The translations under genes were made by a program, and so were the position numbers. The notes under the pieces were generated by a model that did not search any database, had not been told where the DNA came from, and saw only the letters and a program-made list of their open reading frames with translations. Source: an uncultured Pelagibacteraceae bacterium (GTDB taxonomy: Bacteria; Pseudomonadota; Alphaproteobacteria; Pelagibacterales; Pelagibacteraceae). Taken from it: a stretch of 64,000 nt of DNA. Of this stretch, positions 36,084-45,805 are shown piece after piece. The stretch covers positions 1-64,000 of the forward strand of contig CACNYF010000003.1 of NCBI GenBank assembly GCA_902624535.1. The letters run 5' to 3'. Position 1 is the stretch's first letter; each line of letters starts with the position of its first letter.

Positions 36084-36909
36084 TAGTTTGTTAGAGATAA
36101 ACAATTTCTATTTTATTTTTATAATGTTGTTGGCTGCTATACCTGTTGGATTTTTTGCAGGCTTTTTTGGCATTGGTGGTGGATTAATTTCTGTTCCTTT
36201 CTTATTTTTTTTATTTGAAACATATGGAGTAGATAGAGATTACATTATGCACCTTTCTGTTGGAACTGCTTTTTCAATAATTATTCCAACATCTATTGCT
36301 TCAGTTATGACACATAGTAAATACAAAGCTGTTGATTTTAATATTTTAAAAAATTATGGAACTTTTGTAATTTTTGGAGTTTTGGCAGGCACTTATATGG
36401 CCGCTTTAATGAATACACAAAAATTATTACTTTTTTTTTCAATAGCTGTATTTTTTTTTGGAGCTTATCTTTTGCTATTAAGTGAAAATAAAAAAAAAGT
36501 TGTAAAAAAATTTGACTTATTACCTAGAATAATATGTGGATTTATTGCAGGATTTATATCTGCCCCCATGGGAATAACTGGTGCAATGATGAATGTTCCT
36601 ATATTGAGATATTTTGGCTATTCTATTAATCTTGCAATAGGGAGTTCAGCTGCGATAGGGTTTATAATAGCCTTATTTGGATCAATAGGTTTTTTTACAT
36701 CAGGAATAATATTAGATATTAAAATACCTTACAGTATTGGTTTTATTAATATTCCAGCTTTTCTAATTTTTGTGCCAGTTACCACATTTATGGCTAGGGT
36801 AGGCGCCAAAACTGTTCAGAAATTAGATAAACCAAAAACCCAAAGATTATTTGGTATTTTTTTATACGTGGTTGGACTTTTATTTCTTTACAGGTATCTG
36901 GAGACTTAA
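36076..36909 (+). CDS. TauE/SafE (sulfite exporter-like) family permease, TTG start
   Basis: PVGFFAGFFGIGGGLISVPFLFFLFE...GFISAPMGITGAMMNVPILRYFGYSINLAIGSSAAIGF. Confidence 0.85.
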   Translation: MTNSLLEINNFYFIFIMLLAAIPVGFFAGFFGIGGGLISVPFLFFLFETYGVDRDYIMHLSVGTAFSIIIPTSIASVMTHSKYKAVDFNILKNYGTFVIFGVLAGTYMAALMNTQKLLLFFSIAVFFFGAYLLLLSENKKKVVKKFDLLPRIICGFIAGFISAPMGITGAMMNVPILRYFGYSINLAIGSSAAIGFIIALFGSIGFFTSGIILDIKIPYSIGFINIPAFLIFVPVTTFMARVGAKTVQKLDKPKTQRLFGIFLYVVGLLFLYRYLET

Positions 36910-36942
36910 GACGAGGTGGTTTCAGTCTCCCTCCGCCACCTC
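36900..36942. other. Two interlocked perfect 7-bp inverted repeats (H-type pseudoknot topology)
   Basis: GGAGACT 36900-36906 with AGTCTCC 36924-36930; GAGGTGG 36913-36919 with CCACCTC 36936-36942. Confidence 0.75.
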
Positions 36943-36995
36943 AGTTACATATTAATCGATTCTCTTTAATTTTCTTAACTCTTTATGGTTGAATT

Positions 36996-38450
36996 TTAGA
37001 TTTTTTGATCGTAATCCCCAACTTTACCAGTTTGCTGAAGTAAATTATCAATAAAATCAAAAACTTTCATTTTTCTGCCTTCTGAGGTAGGGCTTTCAGT
37101 AACTACAACTAAAGAGGGTTTATTCGAAGATGCTCTTATTAATCCCCAAGACCCATCATTAAAAGAAAATCTTATTCCATTAACAGTTAATATCTCTGTA
37201 ATTTCTTGACCATCTACTTTAGTTTTATTTTCTTTAATATTTGTAATTTCTTTAACTAAATTCTCAACTACTTCATATTTTTCATTATCTCTACAATAAG
37301 GAGCCATAGTTGGGCTTTGATAAGTTATTGGTAGTTCAGCAATTACCTCACTCATTTTTTTTTTATTTTTATCAAGTAACTTACAGACCTGTATTGCTGA
37401 ATTTATTCCATCATCATAGCCATACCCTAGAGGTTTATTAAAAAAGAAATGACCACTTTTTTCAAATCCAGCTAAAGCGTTATCGGTATTTACCTTCCTT
37501 TTGATGTGAGAGTGACCAGTTTTCCAATAAATTGTTTGACATTTATTTTCTTTTAATACTTTGTCATTTGAATAAAGTCCTGTCGATTTTACATCAACAA
37601 TAAATTTACTATTTTTGTGATCTTTTGAAAGATTTCTAGCAATTAATAGCCCTATTTTATCTGAAAAGATTTCATTACCTTTGTCATCGATAACCCCAAC
37701 TCTATCTCCATCTCCATCAAAACCAAATCCTATGTCTGCGTTATTGTTTTTTACAGCTTTTGAAATTGCATGTAACATTTCTAAATCTTCAGGATTTGGG
37801 TTATATTTTGGAAAAGTCCAATCAAGTTCACAATCAAGTTCAATTACTTCGCACCCAATACCTCTTAAAATTTCTGGTGCAAATATTCCCGCTGTTCCAT
37901 TGCCACAAGCAACTACTGCTTTAATTTTTTTATTTAATGGGTTTTTTGTTATTAAATCATTTTTATAAATATTCTGAAAACCATCAATTTTTTTTACATT
38001 ACCTTCACCATTAATAAAATTTTGATTTAGAGTAATATCTTTTAATTCTTTCATTTCTTCTGGTGCATGAGTTAATCCTTTTTTGATGCCCATTTTTACA
38101 CCTGTCCAACCATTTTCATTATGACTAGCTGTAACCATTGCAATTGCATCTGAGTCTAAATTAAATTGTGCAAAGTAAACCATGGGCGATAATGACAATC
38201 CTATATCTTCAATATTACATCCAGTAGATATCAAACCTTCTTTTAATTTTTTTTTAATATGTTCGCTGTAAGACCTGTAATCTTGGCCTATTATAATTCT
38301 AGGATTGTTTTTTTTTGTATGTTTAATTATTTGAGTTCCAAGACCTTTACCAAGTTGAACGATTCCCTCATCATTGATGTCTTTTTCGTAAACCCATCGT
38401 GCGTCATATTCCCGAAAACCGTATGGATCAATTTTTGCTGAATATTCCAT
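36996..38450 (-). CDS. Phosphomannomutase/phosphoglucomutase
   Basis: FREYDARWVYEKDIND, MVTASHNENGWTGVKMG, GFGFDGDGDRVGVIDDKGNEIFSDKIG, GFEKSGHFFFN. Confidence 0.9.
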   Translation of the reverse strand: MEYSAKIDPYGFREYDARWVYEKDINDEGIVQLGKGLGTQIIKHTKKNNPRIIIGQDYRSYSEHIKKKLKEGLISTGCNIEDIGLSLSPMVYFAQFNLDSDAIAMVTASHNENGWTGVKMGIKKGLTHAPEEMKELKDITLNQNFINGEGNVKKIDGFQNIYKNDLITKNPLNKKIKAVVACGNGTAGIFAPEILRGIGCEVIELDCELDWTFPKYNPNPEDLEMLHAISKAVKNNNADIGFGFDGDGDRVGVIDDKGNEIFSDKIGLLIARNLSKDHKNSKFIVDVKSTGLYSNDKVLKENKCQTIYWKTGHSHIKRKVNTDNALAGFEKSGHFFFNKPLGYGYDDGINSAIQVCKLLDKNKKKMSEVIAELPITYQSPTMAPYCRDNEKYEVVENLVKEITNIKENKTKVDGQEITEILTVNGIRFSFNDGSWGLIRASSNKPSLVVVTESPTSEGRKMKVFDFIDNLLQQTGKVGDYDQKI

Positions 38451-38562
38451 GTGGATATATGTACATTTTTTTAAAATTTTTATTGATAAATATTTCCTAA
38501 GTTCTATAAATGTTCTATTGATTTACTATTTATATAGTATATGAAGTAAATCTACACACAAC

Positions 38563-38586
38563 ATCTAGTAATTTGCTAGATTTTTT
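38563..38586 (+). promoter_or_regulatory. Small terminator-like hairpin in the nrdA leader
   Basis: ATCTAG-TAATTTG-CTAGAT followed by T run, 18 nt before nrdA ATG. Confidence 0.35.
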
Positions 38587-38604
38587 GATAAAAAAGGGAG
38601 TTTA

Positions 38605-40542
38605 ATGAACAAAATATTGTCTCAGGCAATCAGGAAAGCTGTCTCTGATTATAAACCAGCGGAAAAAATCAGCAACAATGACAAAAGACCAGACTTATTT
38701 TCACTAAATAACAACACAGAGTTGTTTCAAAATTCAAAAGGGATAACTATAAAAATTGATAGATCTAGAGATAACAATTTAACAGATTTTGGAAGAGCAA
38801 CATTAAGCGATAGATATCTTGGGGAAAACGAGTCTTTCCAAGATTTATTTGCAAGAGTTGCAAGTCATTATGCAGATGACAACTTACACGCGCAAAGACT
38901 TTACAACTACATAAGTAACTTATGGTTCATGCCAGCAACACCGGTTTTATCAAATGGTGGAACTAAAAGAGGTTTACCGATTTCTTGTTTCTTAAATGAA
39001 GCAGGGGATAGCTTAACTGGGATATTAGATCTTTGGAGCGAAAATGTTTGGTTAGCTGCTAAAGGTGGTGGTATTGGAAGTTACTGGGGTAATCTAAGAT
39101 CTATTGGAGAAAAAATTGGTAGAGTTGGAAAAACTTCAGGAATAATTCCTTTTATTAAAGTTATGGACTCTTTGACAATGGCAATTAGTCAAGGCTCTTT
39201 AAGAAGAGGATCAGCGGCATGTTATCTCCCAATTGATCATCCAGAAATAGAAGAATTTATTGAAATGAGAAGACCAACAGGTGGTGATCCAAATAGAAGA
39301 TCATTAAATTTGCACCACGGTGTTTTAGTTTCAGATGCATTTATGAGAGCTGTTGAGCTAGATGAACAATGGGCATTAAAAAGTCCAAAAGATCAATCAG
39401 TTCAAGCAACTGTTTCAGCAAGAAATTTATGGATAAGATTATTAACTGCTAGAATTGAAACTGGAGAACCTTATATTGTTTTCATTGATACTGTTAATAG
39501 AATGATACCCCAACATCACAAGCTCGCTGGTTTAACTGTTAAGACATCTAACTTGTGCAGTGAAATAACTTTACCAACAGGAATTGACAAAGAGGGTAGA
39601 GATCGAACAGCAGTATGTTGTTTGTCATCTTTAAATTTAGAAACTTATGATGAATGGAAAGATGATGAAAATTTTGTTCCTGATGTAATGAGATTTTTAG
39701 ACAATGTATTAACTGACTTTACTGAAAAAGCACCAGAGTCATTTAGCGATGCAGTTTATTCAGCATTGAAAGAAAGAAGTGTTGGTCTGGGTGTCATGGG
39801 ACTTCATTCATTCTTTCAACAAAAAATGATTCCTTTTGAGTCTGTGATGAGTAAAGTTTGGAATAAAAAAATATTTGAAAGCATCCAAAAACAGGTTGAC
39901 CAAGCTTCAAAAGATTTGGCCGATGAAAGAGGAGCATGTCCAGATGCAGCTGATTATGGTATTAATGAAAGATTTTCAAATAAGACAGCTATAGCTCCTA
40001 CTGCTTCAATTTCAATTATTTGTGGTGGAACTTCCCCAGGAGTTGAACCAATTGCAGCAAATAGCTACACTCACAAAACTTTGTCAGGATCTTTTAATGT
40101 TAGAAACAAATATCTATCTAAGCTTTTAGAAAAACATGGAAAGAATGATGATGAAACTTGGTCAAGTATTACTACTAATCAAGGTTCAGTTTCTCATCTT
40201 GATTTTTTAACACAACAAGAAAAAGATGTATTTAAAACAGCTTTCGAGTTAGATCAAAGATGGATAGTTGATCTAGGTGCTGATAGAACACCTCACATTT
40301 CACAAGCACAATCGATAAATATATTTATACCTGCAGATATTCACAAAAGAGACCTGCACCAAATTCATTTCCAAGCATGGAAAAAAGGTTTGAAAAGTCT
40401 TTATTACTGCAGATCTAAATCAATACAAAGAGCGGAAAATGTAAACGACGCAAGATCTACAGATGTAACTGCTAATGTTTACAAATCTAAAAAACAAGAA
40501 AATCAACAACCAGAATACGAGGAGTGTTTATCATGTCAGTAG
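38605..40542 (+). CDS. nrdA: Ribonucleoside-diphosphate reductase alpha subunit (class I)
   Basis: MPATPVLSNGGTKRGLPISCFLNEAGDS, GGGIGSYWGNLRSIG, SNLCSEITLP, APTASISIICGGTSPGVEP, C-terminal CLSC. Confidence 0.93.
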   Translation: MNKILSQAIRKAVSDYKPAEKISNNDKRPDLFSLNNNTELFQNSKGITIKIDRSRDNNLTDFGRATLSDRYLGENESFQDLFARVASHYADDNLHAQRLYNYISNLWFMPATPVLSNGGTKRGLPISCFLNEAGDSLTGILDLWSENVWLAAKGGGIGSYWGNLRSIGEKIGRVGKTSGIIPFIKVMDSLTMAISQGSLRRGSAACYLPIDHPEIEEFIEMRRPTGGDPNRRSLNLHHGVLVSDAFMRAVELDEQWALKSPKDQSVQATVSARNLWIRLLTARIETGEPYIVFIDTVNRMIPQHHKLAGLTVKTSNLCSEITLPTGIDKEGRDRTAVCCLSSLNLETYDEWKDDENFVPDVMRFLDNVLTDFTEKAPESFSDAVYSALKERSVGLGVMGLHSFFQQKMIPFESVMSKVWNKKIFESIQKQVDQASKDLADERGACPDAADYGINERFSNKTAIAPTASISIICGGTSPGVEPIAANSYTHKTLSGSFNVRNKYLSKLLEKHGKNDDETWSSITTNQGSVSHLDFLTQQEKDVFKTAFELDQRWIVDLGADRTPHISQAQSINIFIPADIHKRDLHQIHFQAWKKGLKSLYYCRSKSIQRAENVNDARSTDVTANVYKSKKQENQQPEYEECLSCQ

Positions 40543-41546
40543 AAAATCTAAAAGAAACAAAACAAAAAGTTATTGAACCAAAAAAAATGGGTTTATTAGT
40601 AGAGAATCCAGTGTACAAACCTTTCAGATATCCATGGTGCTATGATGCATGGTTAACTCAACAAAGAATTCACTGGTTACCAGAAGAGGTACCACTCGGT
40701 GATGATGTTAGAGACTGGCAAAAAAATTTATCTGAGTCAGAAAAAAATTTATTAACTCAAATCTTTAGGTTTTTCACCCAAGCAGATGTAGAAGTTAATA
40801 ACTGTTATTTAAGACATTACACTTCAGTATTTAAACCAACCGAAGTTTTGATGATGATGACAGCATTTGCATCTATGGAAACAGTTCACGTAGCAGCTTA
40901 CTCTCATTTATTAGATACCATCGGCATGCCAGAGTCAGAATATTCTGCGTTCATGAAGTATAAAGAGATGAAAGATAAATATGATTACATGCAAAATTTT
41001 AATGTAAATTCAAAAGAAGATATTGCAAAAACTGTAGCAGTATTTAGTGCATTTACTGAAGGCCTTCAGCTGTTTGCAAGTTTTGCAATTTTATTAAACT
41101 TTCCAAGACATAACAAATTAAAAGGAATGGGTCAGATAGTTACTTGGTCGGTAAGAGATGAAACTCTTCATTGTAATTCTATGATAAGAATTTTTAAAGA
41201 ATTCATTAAAGAAAACCCAGAAATATGGACACCTCAACTTAAAAAAGAGCTTTACGAAGCTTGCAGAACAATCATAGAGCATGAAGATGCTTTTATAGAT
41301 TTAGCTTTTGAAATGGGTCCAATGCAAGGTTTAACTGCACAAGAAGTTAAGGATTATATAAGATTTATTGGAAATAGAAGGTTAACGCAGTTAGGTCTTG
41401 AGCCGATATATGACATCCAAAAAAATCCATTGGGATGGTTAGATACAATGTTAAATGCAGTAGAACATATGAACTTTTTTGAAGGAAGGGCTACTGAATA
41501 TTCAAAAGCATCTACACAAGGTAGCTGGATAGACGCATTTAGTTAA
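40533..41546 (+). CDS. nrdB: Ribonucleoside-diphosphate reductase beta subunit (start refined from GTG 40524 to ATG 40533)
   Basis: DVRDWQKNLSESEKNLLTQIFRFFTQADVEVNN, ETVHVAAYSHLLDTIG, SVRDETLHCNSMIRIF. Confidence 0.93.
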   Translation: MSVENLKETKQKVIEPKKMGLLVENPVYKPFRYPWCYDAWLTQQRIHWLPEEVPLGDDVRDWQKNLSESEKNLLTQIFRFFTQADVEVNNCYLRHYTSVFKPTEVLMMMTAFASMETVHVAAYSHLLDTIGMPESEYSAFMKYKEMKDKYDYMQNFNVNSKEDIAKTVAVFSAFTEGLQLFASFAILLNFPRHNKLKGMGQIVTWSVRDETLHCNSMIRIFKEFIKENPEIWTPQLKKELYEACRTIIEHEDAFIDLAFEMGPMQGLTAQEVKDYIRFIGNRRLTQLGLEPIYDIQKNPLGWLDTMLNAVEHMNFFEGRATEYSKASTQGSWIDAFS

Positions 41547-41579
41547 TCAAAAACACATGTGCGGAAGAAAGATAGTTGA

Positions 41580-42149
41580 ATGGGCACAAGTGACGACTTC
41601 TATTTAAAAAGAAGATCTGTTTTAGTAAGAAAGATGTCTAATAAAGACATCCCCAAGGCCGATTTAGATAAAATTTTAGCAGCAGGGATAAGGGTACCAG
41701 ATCATGGTGCCCTCAACCCTTGGAAAATAAAAGTAATAGTTGGTGAAAAGTTAAAAACATTAGATGAAGAAATTATTCTTAATGAATATAAAAGACAAAA
41801 TCCAGAGGCAGATCAATCACAATTAGATATAGAGTCTAAAAGACTTCAAAGAGCAGGGGCTGTTTTAGCAGTAATATCTTCACCTGTAGAACATCCAAAA
41901 ATACCAGACTGGGAAATGAGATTATCTTCAGGAGCTGTTTGCATGAACCTACTATCTTGCGCACAGTCAATGGGATATGCAGCTCAATGGCTTACTGAAT
42001 GGTATGCTTATAACGAAAAAATGCTCCAATATTTAGGTGGAGATCTAAATAAAGACCGTATAGCAGGGTTTATCTACTTAGGTCATAAAACAGAGGAACC
42101 AAACGAAAGAAGAAGACCAGATCCTCAGAAAGTTATATCTTATTTATAA
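41580..42149 (+). CDS. Nitroreductase-family protein
   Basis: KRRSVLVRKMSNKDIPKADLDKILAAGIRVPDHGALNPWKIKVIVG...GAVCMNLLSCAQSMGYAAQWLTEW. Confidence 0.85.
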   Translation: MGTSDDFYLKRRSVLVRKMSNKDIPKADLDKILAAGIRVPDHGALNPWKIKVIVGEKLKTLDEEIILNEYKRQNPEADQSQLDIESKRLQRAGAVLAVISSPVEHPKIPDWEMRLSSGAVCMNLLSCAQSMGYAAQWLTEWYAYNEKMLQYLGGDLNKDRIAGFIYLGHKTEEPNERRRPDPQKVISYL

Positions 42150-42151
42150 AT

Positions 42152-42454
42152 ATGTTTATAGCAATGAACAGATTCAAAATTATTCCTGGAAAGGAAAACG
42201 AATTCGAAAAAGTTTGGAGAGAGCGAGATACTCATCTCAGTAAGGTACCTGGTTTTAAAGAATTTCATTTAGTTAAAGGAGAAAAAACTGATGAATTTTC
42301 CTTATACGCTTCACATAGTATTTGGAATTCAAAAGCTGATTTTATTAACTGGACTAAATCTGAAGCATTTAAGTTAGCTCATAAAAATGCAGGTCAACAC
42401 AAAGATCTATATTTGGGGGCACCAAATTTTGAAGGTTTTGAAGTAGTTTTATAA
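42152..42454 (+). CDS. Antibiotic biosynthesis monooxygenase/IsdG-like dimeric ferredoxin-fold protein (possible heme-degrading monooxygenase)
   Basis: AMNRFKIIPGKENEFEKVWRERDTHLSKVPGFKEFHLV; N6, W67 and H77 at IsdG-type catalytic positions. Confidence 0.7.
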   Translation: MFIAMNRFKIIPGKENEFEKVWRERDTHLSKVPGFKEFHLVKGEKTDEFSLYASHSIWNSKADFINWTKSEAFKLAHKNAGQHKDLYLGAPNFEGFEVVL

Positions 42455-43057
42455 ACTCTTTGCTAATTTTCTAACCCTTTGCATATGTTTATCAAAAACT
42501 TTTTTTTCCATATTAGGTAATACTGAATAAAATCTAATATATTTAGTTTTTAAACCACCTAATTTGAAAACGATTTTCTTTATTCTTCTAAAAGGAATAT
42601 TATCAAATATAGAGAAGCTTTGATAACTTATCATTGGCCCTCCATATGTAATAGATACAATTCCAAGCTTACCCTTCATGGCACCTGGTACAGGATAACC
42701 ATAATTTTTAAAATACTTATTCCCTGGAATTAAAGATCTATAAGAAAAGAACCATTTTGGATGCAATACCCAATCAACCCAATTTTCTAAAATTGCATTT
42801 AACCTTAAATTATGACAACTACCAATTAACATCATAACGTCACATTCTTCTAATCTTTTTCTATAATCTAAAACTAGTTTAGGTGGGGGGTTTACATTTT
42901 GATTATAAAAAGGAAGTTGTTCTTTTTCTTCAAAAAGGTTAAGTAAATCAATAGTGTGGCCTAGTTTTTTTGCTTCTTCTATAAATGTATCTCTAATTGC
43001 AGCATTGAATGAATTGTTAGTGTTATGATGGCCGTAAGCAATAAATATTTTTTTCAT
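42449..43057 (-). CDS. Flavodoxin-fold NAD(P)H dehydrogenase (quinone)-like protein
   Basis: FIAYGHHNTNNSFNAAIRDTFIEEAKKLGHTIDLLNLFEE...LEECDVMMLIG...ENWVDWVLHPKWFFSY. Confidence 0.75.
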   Translation of the reverse strand: MKKIFIAYGHHNTNNSFNAAIRDTFIEEAKKLGHTIDLLNLFEEKEQLPFYNQNVNPPPKLVLDYRKRLEECDVMMLIGSCHNLRLNAILENWVDWVLHPKWFFSYRSLIPGNKYFKNYGYPVPGAMKGKLGIVSITYGGPMISYQSFSIFDNIPFRRIKKIVFKLGGLKTKYIRFYSVLPNMEKKVFDKHMQRVRKLAKSL

Positions 43058-43072
43058 ATAGACAGATATGTC

Positions 43073-43735
43073 TTAAATTTTTTCTTTTTCTTTTTCATCC
43101 TCCTCTTCAAAAACTTTTTTATTTTTTTTAGCATTTAAAATATCTGCAAAACTATGGTTAACATCTCTATGTCCAGCCTCATCATCTCTAATAACTTTTA
43201 CAACTTCTTTCAATCTAGAATTTAATGGAAGATTCCAATAATTTATTGCTATTTCTGGCGCTTTAATATTTTCAATTTTTCCCGCCTCTATTTCATTTAA
43301 ATATTCTGTATAACTAATTACTGCTTCTTCTTCAAAATACCCAACAATTCTATGAGCAGTTTTTTGTGAAATTAAATATATAAATAGATACATCAAAATA
43401 AATATGAATTGTGCGATCATTATAATAAATCTTTCAATTAATGTAGGTTGAGCAATTTTGATAAAAGTCATTAAATGCATTCTTTCATTTGCGGCTTCAT
43501 CAAGAAGAATTTTAATCCAACCTTTGTCATCTTGCATTTTTCTTAAAGATTTTAAATGTAACAACATTCCTGCTACCATGCCTGGTACCGCAGCAACAGT
43601 TTCTAAAACTACAGCTCTATGCCCATATTTTTTTTTAAAAAAGGTATCAGCTAAGAATCTTAAAAATTTTGTAAAAGCAAAAGCAATCTTATCACTTAAA
43701 TCTTGGGGTTTATGATGCCTGTTTAAATTTTCCAT
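43073..43735 (-). CDS. Alternative oxidase
   Basis: RAVVLETVAAVPGMVAGMLLHL, DEAANERMHLMTF, GYFEEEAVISYTEYL, VIRDDEAGHRDVNH. Confidence 0.93.
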   Translation of the reverse strand: MENLNRHHKPQDLSDKIAFAFTKFLRFLADTFFKKKYGHRAVVLETVAAVPGMVAGMLLHLKSLRKMQDDKGWIKILLDEAANERMHLMTFIKIAQPTLIERFIIMIAQFIFILMYLFIYLISQKTAHRIVGYFEEEAVISYTEYLNEIEAGKIENIKAPEIAINYWNLPLNSRLKEVVKVIRDDEAGHRDVNHSFADILNAKKNKKVFEEEDEKEKEKI

Positions 43736-43784
43736 ACATTATATATGGCAATAATTAAATATTTTTAAATGGGTAAAATTAGAC

Positions 43785-44909
43785 CTATCTTTGGTTTAAA
43801 AGCATTACTTTTCTATATTTACTGCCTTTATATTTGGCGAGTGGTCTAATTAATTTATTTGATGCATGTTGTTCCATTATGTGTGCTGACCATCCGGTAA
43901 TTCTAGAAATTACAAATATTGGTGTAAAGAAATCAGTATCAAATCCCATAAGATGATAAGTAGGTCCAGTTGGGTAATCTACGTTTGGATGAATATTTTT
44001 TCTACTAATCATTACTTTTTCAACAATATCGTAAATCTTTAAAAATTTTTTATCTTTTTTAATTTTTGCAACTTTTTTAAAGTACTCTTTCATGGTTGGA
44101 ACTCTAGAGTCTCCACTTTTATAGACTCTGTGCCCAAAACCCATCACAACCTCTTTTTTCTTTAATGCGTTATTGATCCACTTTAATGCATTCTCAGGTT
44201 TTTTGATTTTATTCATCATATGCATTACTTCTTCATTAGCTCCACCATGTAATGGTCCTTTTAAACTAGCTATGGCACCTGTTATAGCGCCATGAATATC
44301 AGATAAACTACTTGTTATAGTTCTAGCTGTAAAAGTTGAAACATTAAAACTATGTTCTGCATATAAAATTAAAGATACATCAAATGCTTTTACAATTTCT
44401 TTTTGTGGAACCTTTCCAAAACACATATAGAAAAAGTTTTCTGCAAAAGTTAGTTCTTTTTTTGGTTTAATAATCTTTTTACCTTTTCGAATTCTGTAAA
44501 ATGCTGCTAAAGCAGTTGGGGTTTTAGCTAAAATTCTCAAAGCTTTTCTAGTATTTGCTTCTTGAGAATTATCTGTAGTTTCTTTATCTTCTAATCCCAT
44601 AACACTCACTGCCGTTCTAGCAACATCCATAGGATGAGATTTTTTTGGCATGTGTTTAATTATTTCGTAGAGATTTTTTGATAAATCTCTATGTCCTCGC
44701 TCAATTTTTTCAAATTGTCTTAGTTCAATACTATTTGGTAAATCGCCTTTTAAAATAAGATATGCAGCTTCTTCAAATCTACAAAATTCACATAGGTCTT
44801 GAACAGCATAACCTCTATAAGTTAATGAGTTAATTTCAGGCATAACTTTAGAAACTTCTGTTTCATCAACAACAATTCCTAATAAACCTTTTTTTACTTC
44901 TTCACTCAT
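43785..44909 (-). CDS. prpC: 2-methylcitrate synthase/citrate synthase
   Basis: LTYRGYAVQDLCEFCRFEEAAYLILKGDLP, EHSFNVSTFTARTITSSLSDIHGAITGAIASLKGPLHGGANEEVM, MGFGHRVYKSGDSR; next to prpB and prpD. Confidence 0.88.
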   Translation of the reverse strand: MSEEVKKGLLGIVVDETEVSKVMPEINSLTYRGYAVQDLCEFCRFEEAAYLILKGDLPNSIELRQFEKIERGHRDLSKNLYEIIKHMPKKSHPMDVARTAVSVMGLEDKETTDNSQEANTRKALRILAKTPTALAAFYRIRKGKKIIKPKKELTFAENFFYMCFGKVPQKEIVKAFDVSLILYAEHSFNVSTFTARTITSSLSDIHGAITGAIASLKGPLHGGANEEVMHMMNKIKKPENALKWINNALKKKEVVMGFGHRVYKSGDSRVPTMKEYFKKVAKIKKDKKFLKIYDIVEKVMISRKNIHPNVDYPTGPTYHLMGFDTDFFTPIFVISRITGWSAHIMEQHASNKLIRPLAKYKGSKYRKVMLLNQR

Positions 44910-45805
44910 TATTCATGACCCTCTGTACTAAAATTATATATCTTTTCGTCTAAAGAGTTATATTTTTCATACTCAACTAGATCATATAATCTTTTTCTGG
45001 TTTGCATCTTATCTATAATATTATTTTGATGTCCATCCGCAAAAATGGCACGCAGACCATCCTCAACACTTTTCATCGCTAATCTCTGAGTAGTCACTGG
45101 ATAAATTACAATATTGTAACCAAGCCCTTCCAATTGTTTAAAATCTAACAACTTCGATTTACCAAACTCAGTCATATTAGCTAAAAGATAACAATTTAAT
45201 GATTTTCTAACTTTTTCAAACTCAGACTCATCTTTTAATGCTTCTGGAAAAATAATTTCTGCACCTGCATCAACATAAGATTTGCAACGTTCAATCATTT
45301 TATCAATACCCTCTACACTTTTAGCATCAGAACGTGCAATAATTTTAAAATTGTTATCTGATCTTGCTTCTACACATTCTTTAATTTTTTTCGTCATATC
45401 CTCTTTTGATATCAATTCTTTATTTTCTAGATGACCACACCTTTTCTGTTCTATCTGATCTTCTAAATGAATTGCTGAAATACCAAAATTTTCAAATGTT
45501 TGAACAGTTTCTTTACAAGATTTAAAACCTGTATCGACATCGACAATTGTTGGAAGATTTGTAACACGTGCAATTTGCTTTGATCTATTGCTCACATCAT
45601 TAAGGGTTGTTAATCCTATATCTGGATAACCTAAATCATTAGACATAACACCTCCAGATACATAAACTCCATCGTATCCAATTTCTTCAATAACTTTTGC
45701 TGTTAATGGATTATATGCACCAGGTATTCTTAAAATTTTATTAGATTTAAGTTTATTATCTAAATTAATTCTTTTTTCTTCAGGTTTTTTTTCAACAAAG
45801 TGCAC
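44909..45805 (-). CDS. prpB: 2-methylisocitrate lyase (GTG start)
   Basis: RIPGAYNPLTAKVIEEIGYDGVYVSGG, VDVDTGFKSCKETVQTFENFGISAIHLEDQIEQKRCGHLENKELI. Confidence 0.9.
   Translation of the reverse strand: MHFVEKKPEEKRINLDNKLKSNKILRIPGAYNPLTAKVIEEIGYDGVYVSGGVMSNDLGYPDIGLTTLNDVSNRSKQIARVTNLPTIVDVDTGFKSCKETVQTFENFGISAIHLEDQIEQKRCGHLENKELISKEDMTKKIKECVEARSDNNFKIIARSDAKSVEGIDKMIERCKSYVDAGAEIIFPEALKDESEFEKVRKSLNCYLLANMTEFGKSKLLDFKQLEGLGYNIVIYPVTTQRLAMKSVEDGLRAIFADGHQNNIIDKMQTRKRLYDLVEYEKYNSLDEKIYNFSTEGHE

Noticed and set aside
36913-36942. Resemblance of tttcagtctccctccgccacc to a tRNA/tmRNA 3' end
   Set aside because: No complete T arm, no matching 5' domain or tag ORF nearby; the interlocked inverted repeats explain the sequence better.
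37681-37968. 95-aa ORF antisense to the phosphomannomutase gene
   Set aside because: Shadow frame; no motif or RBS support.
41556-41606. 16-aa ORF MCGRKIVEWAQVTTSI between nrdB and the nitroreductase gene
   Set aside because: Very short, overlaps the nitroreductase start; no evidence it is translated.
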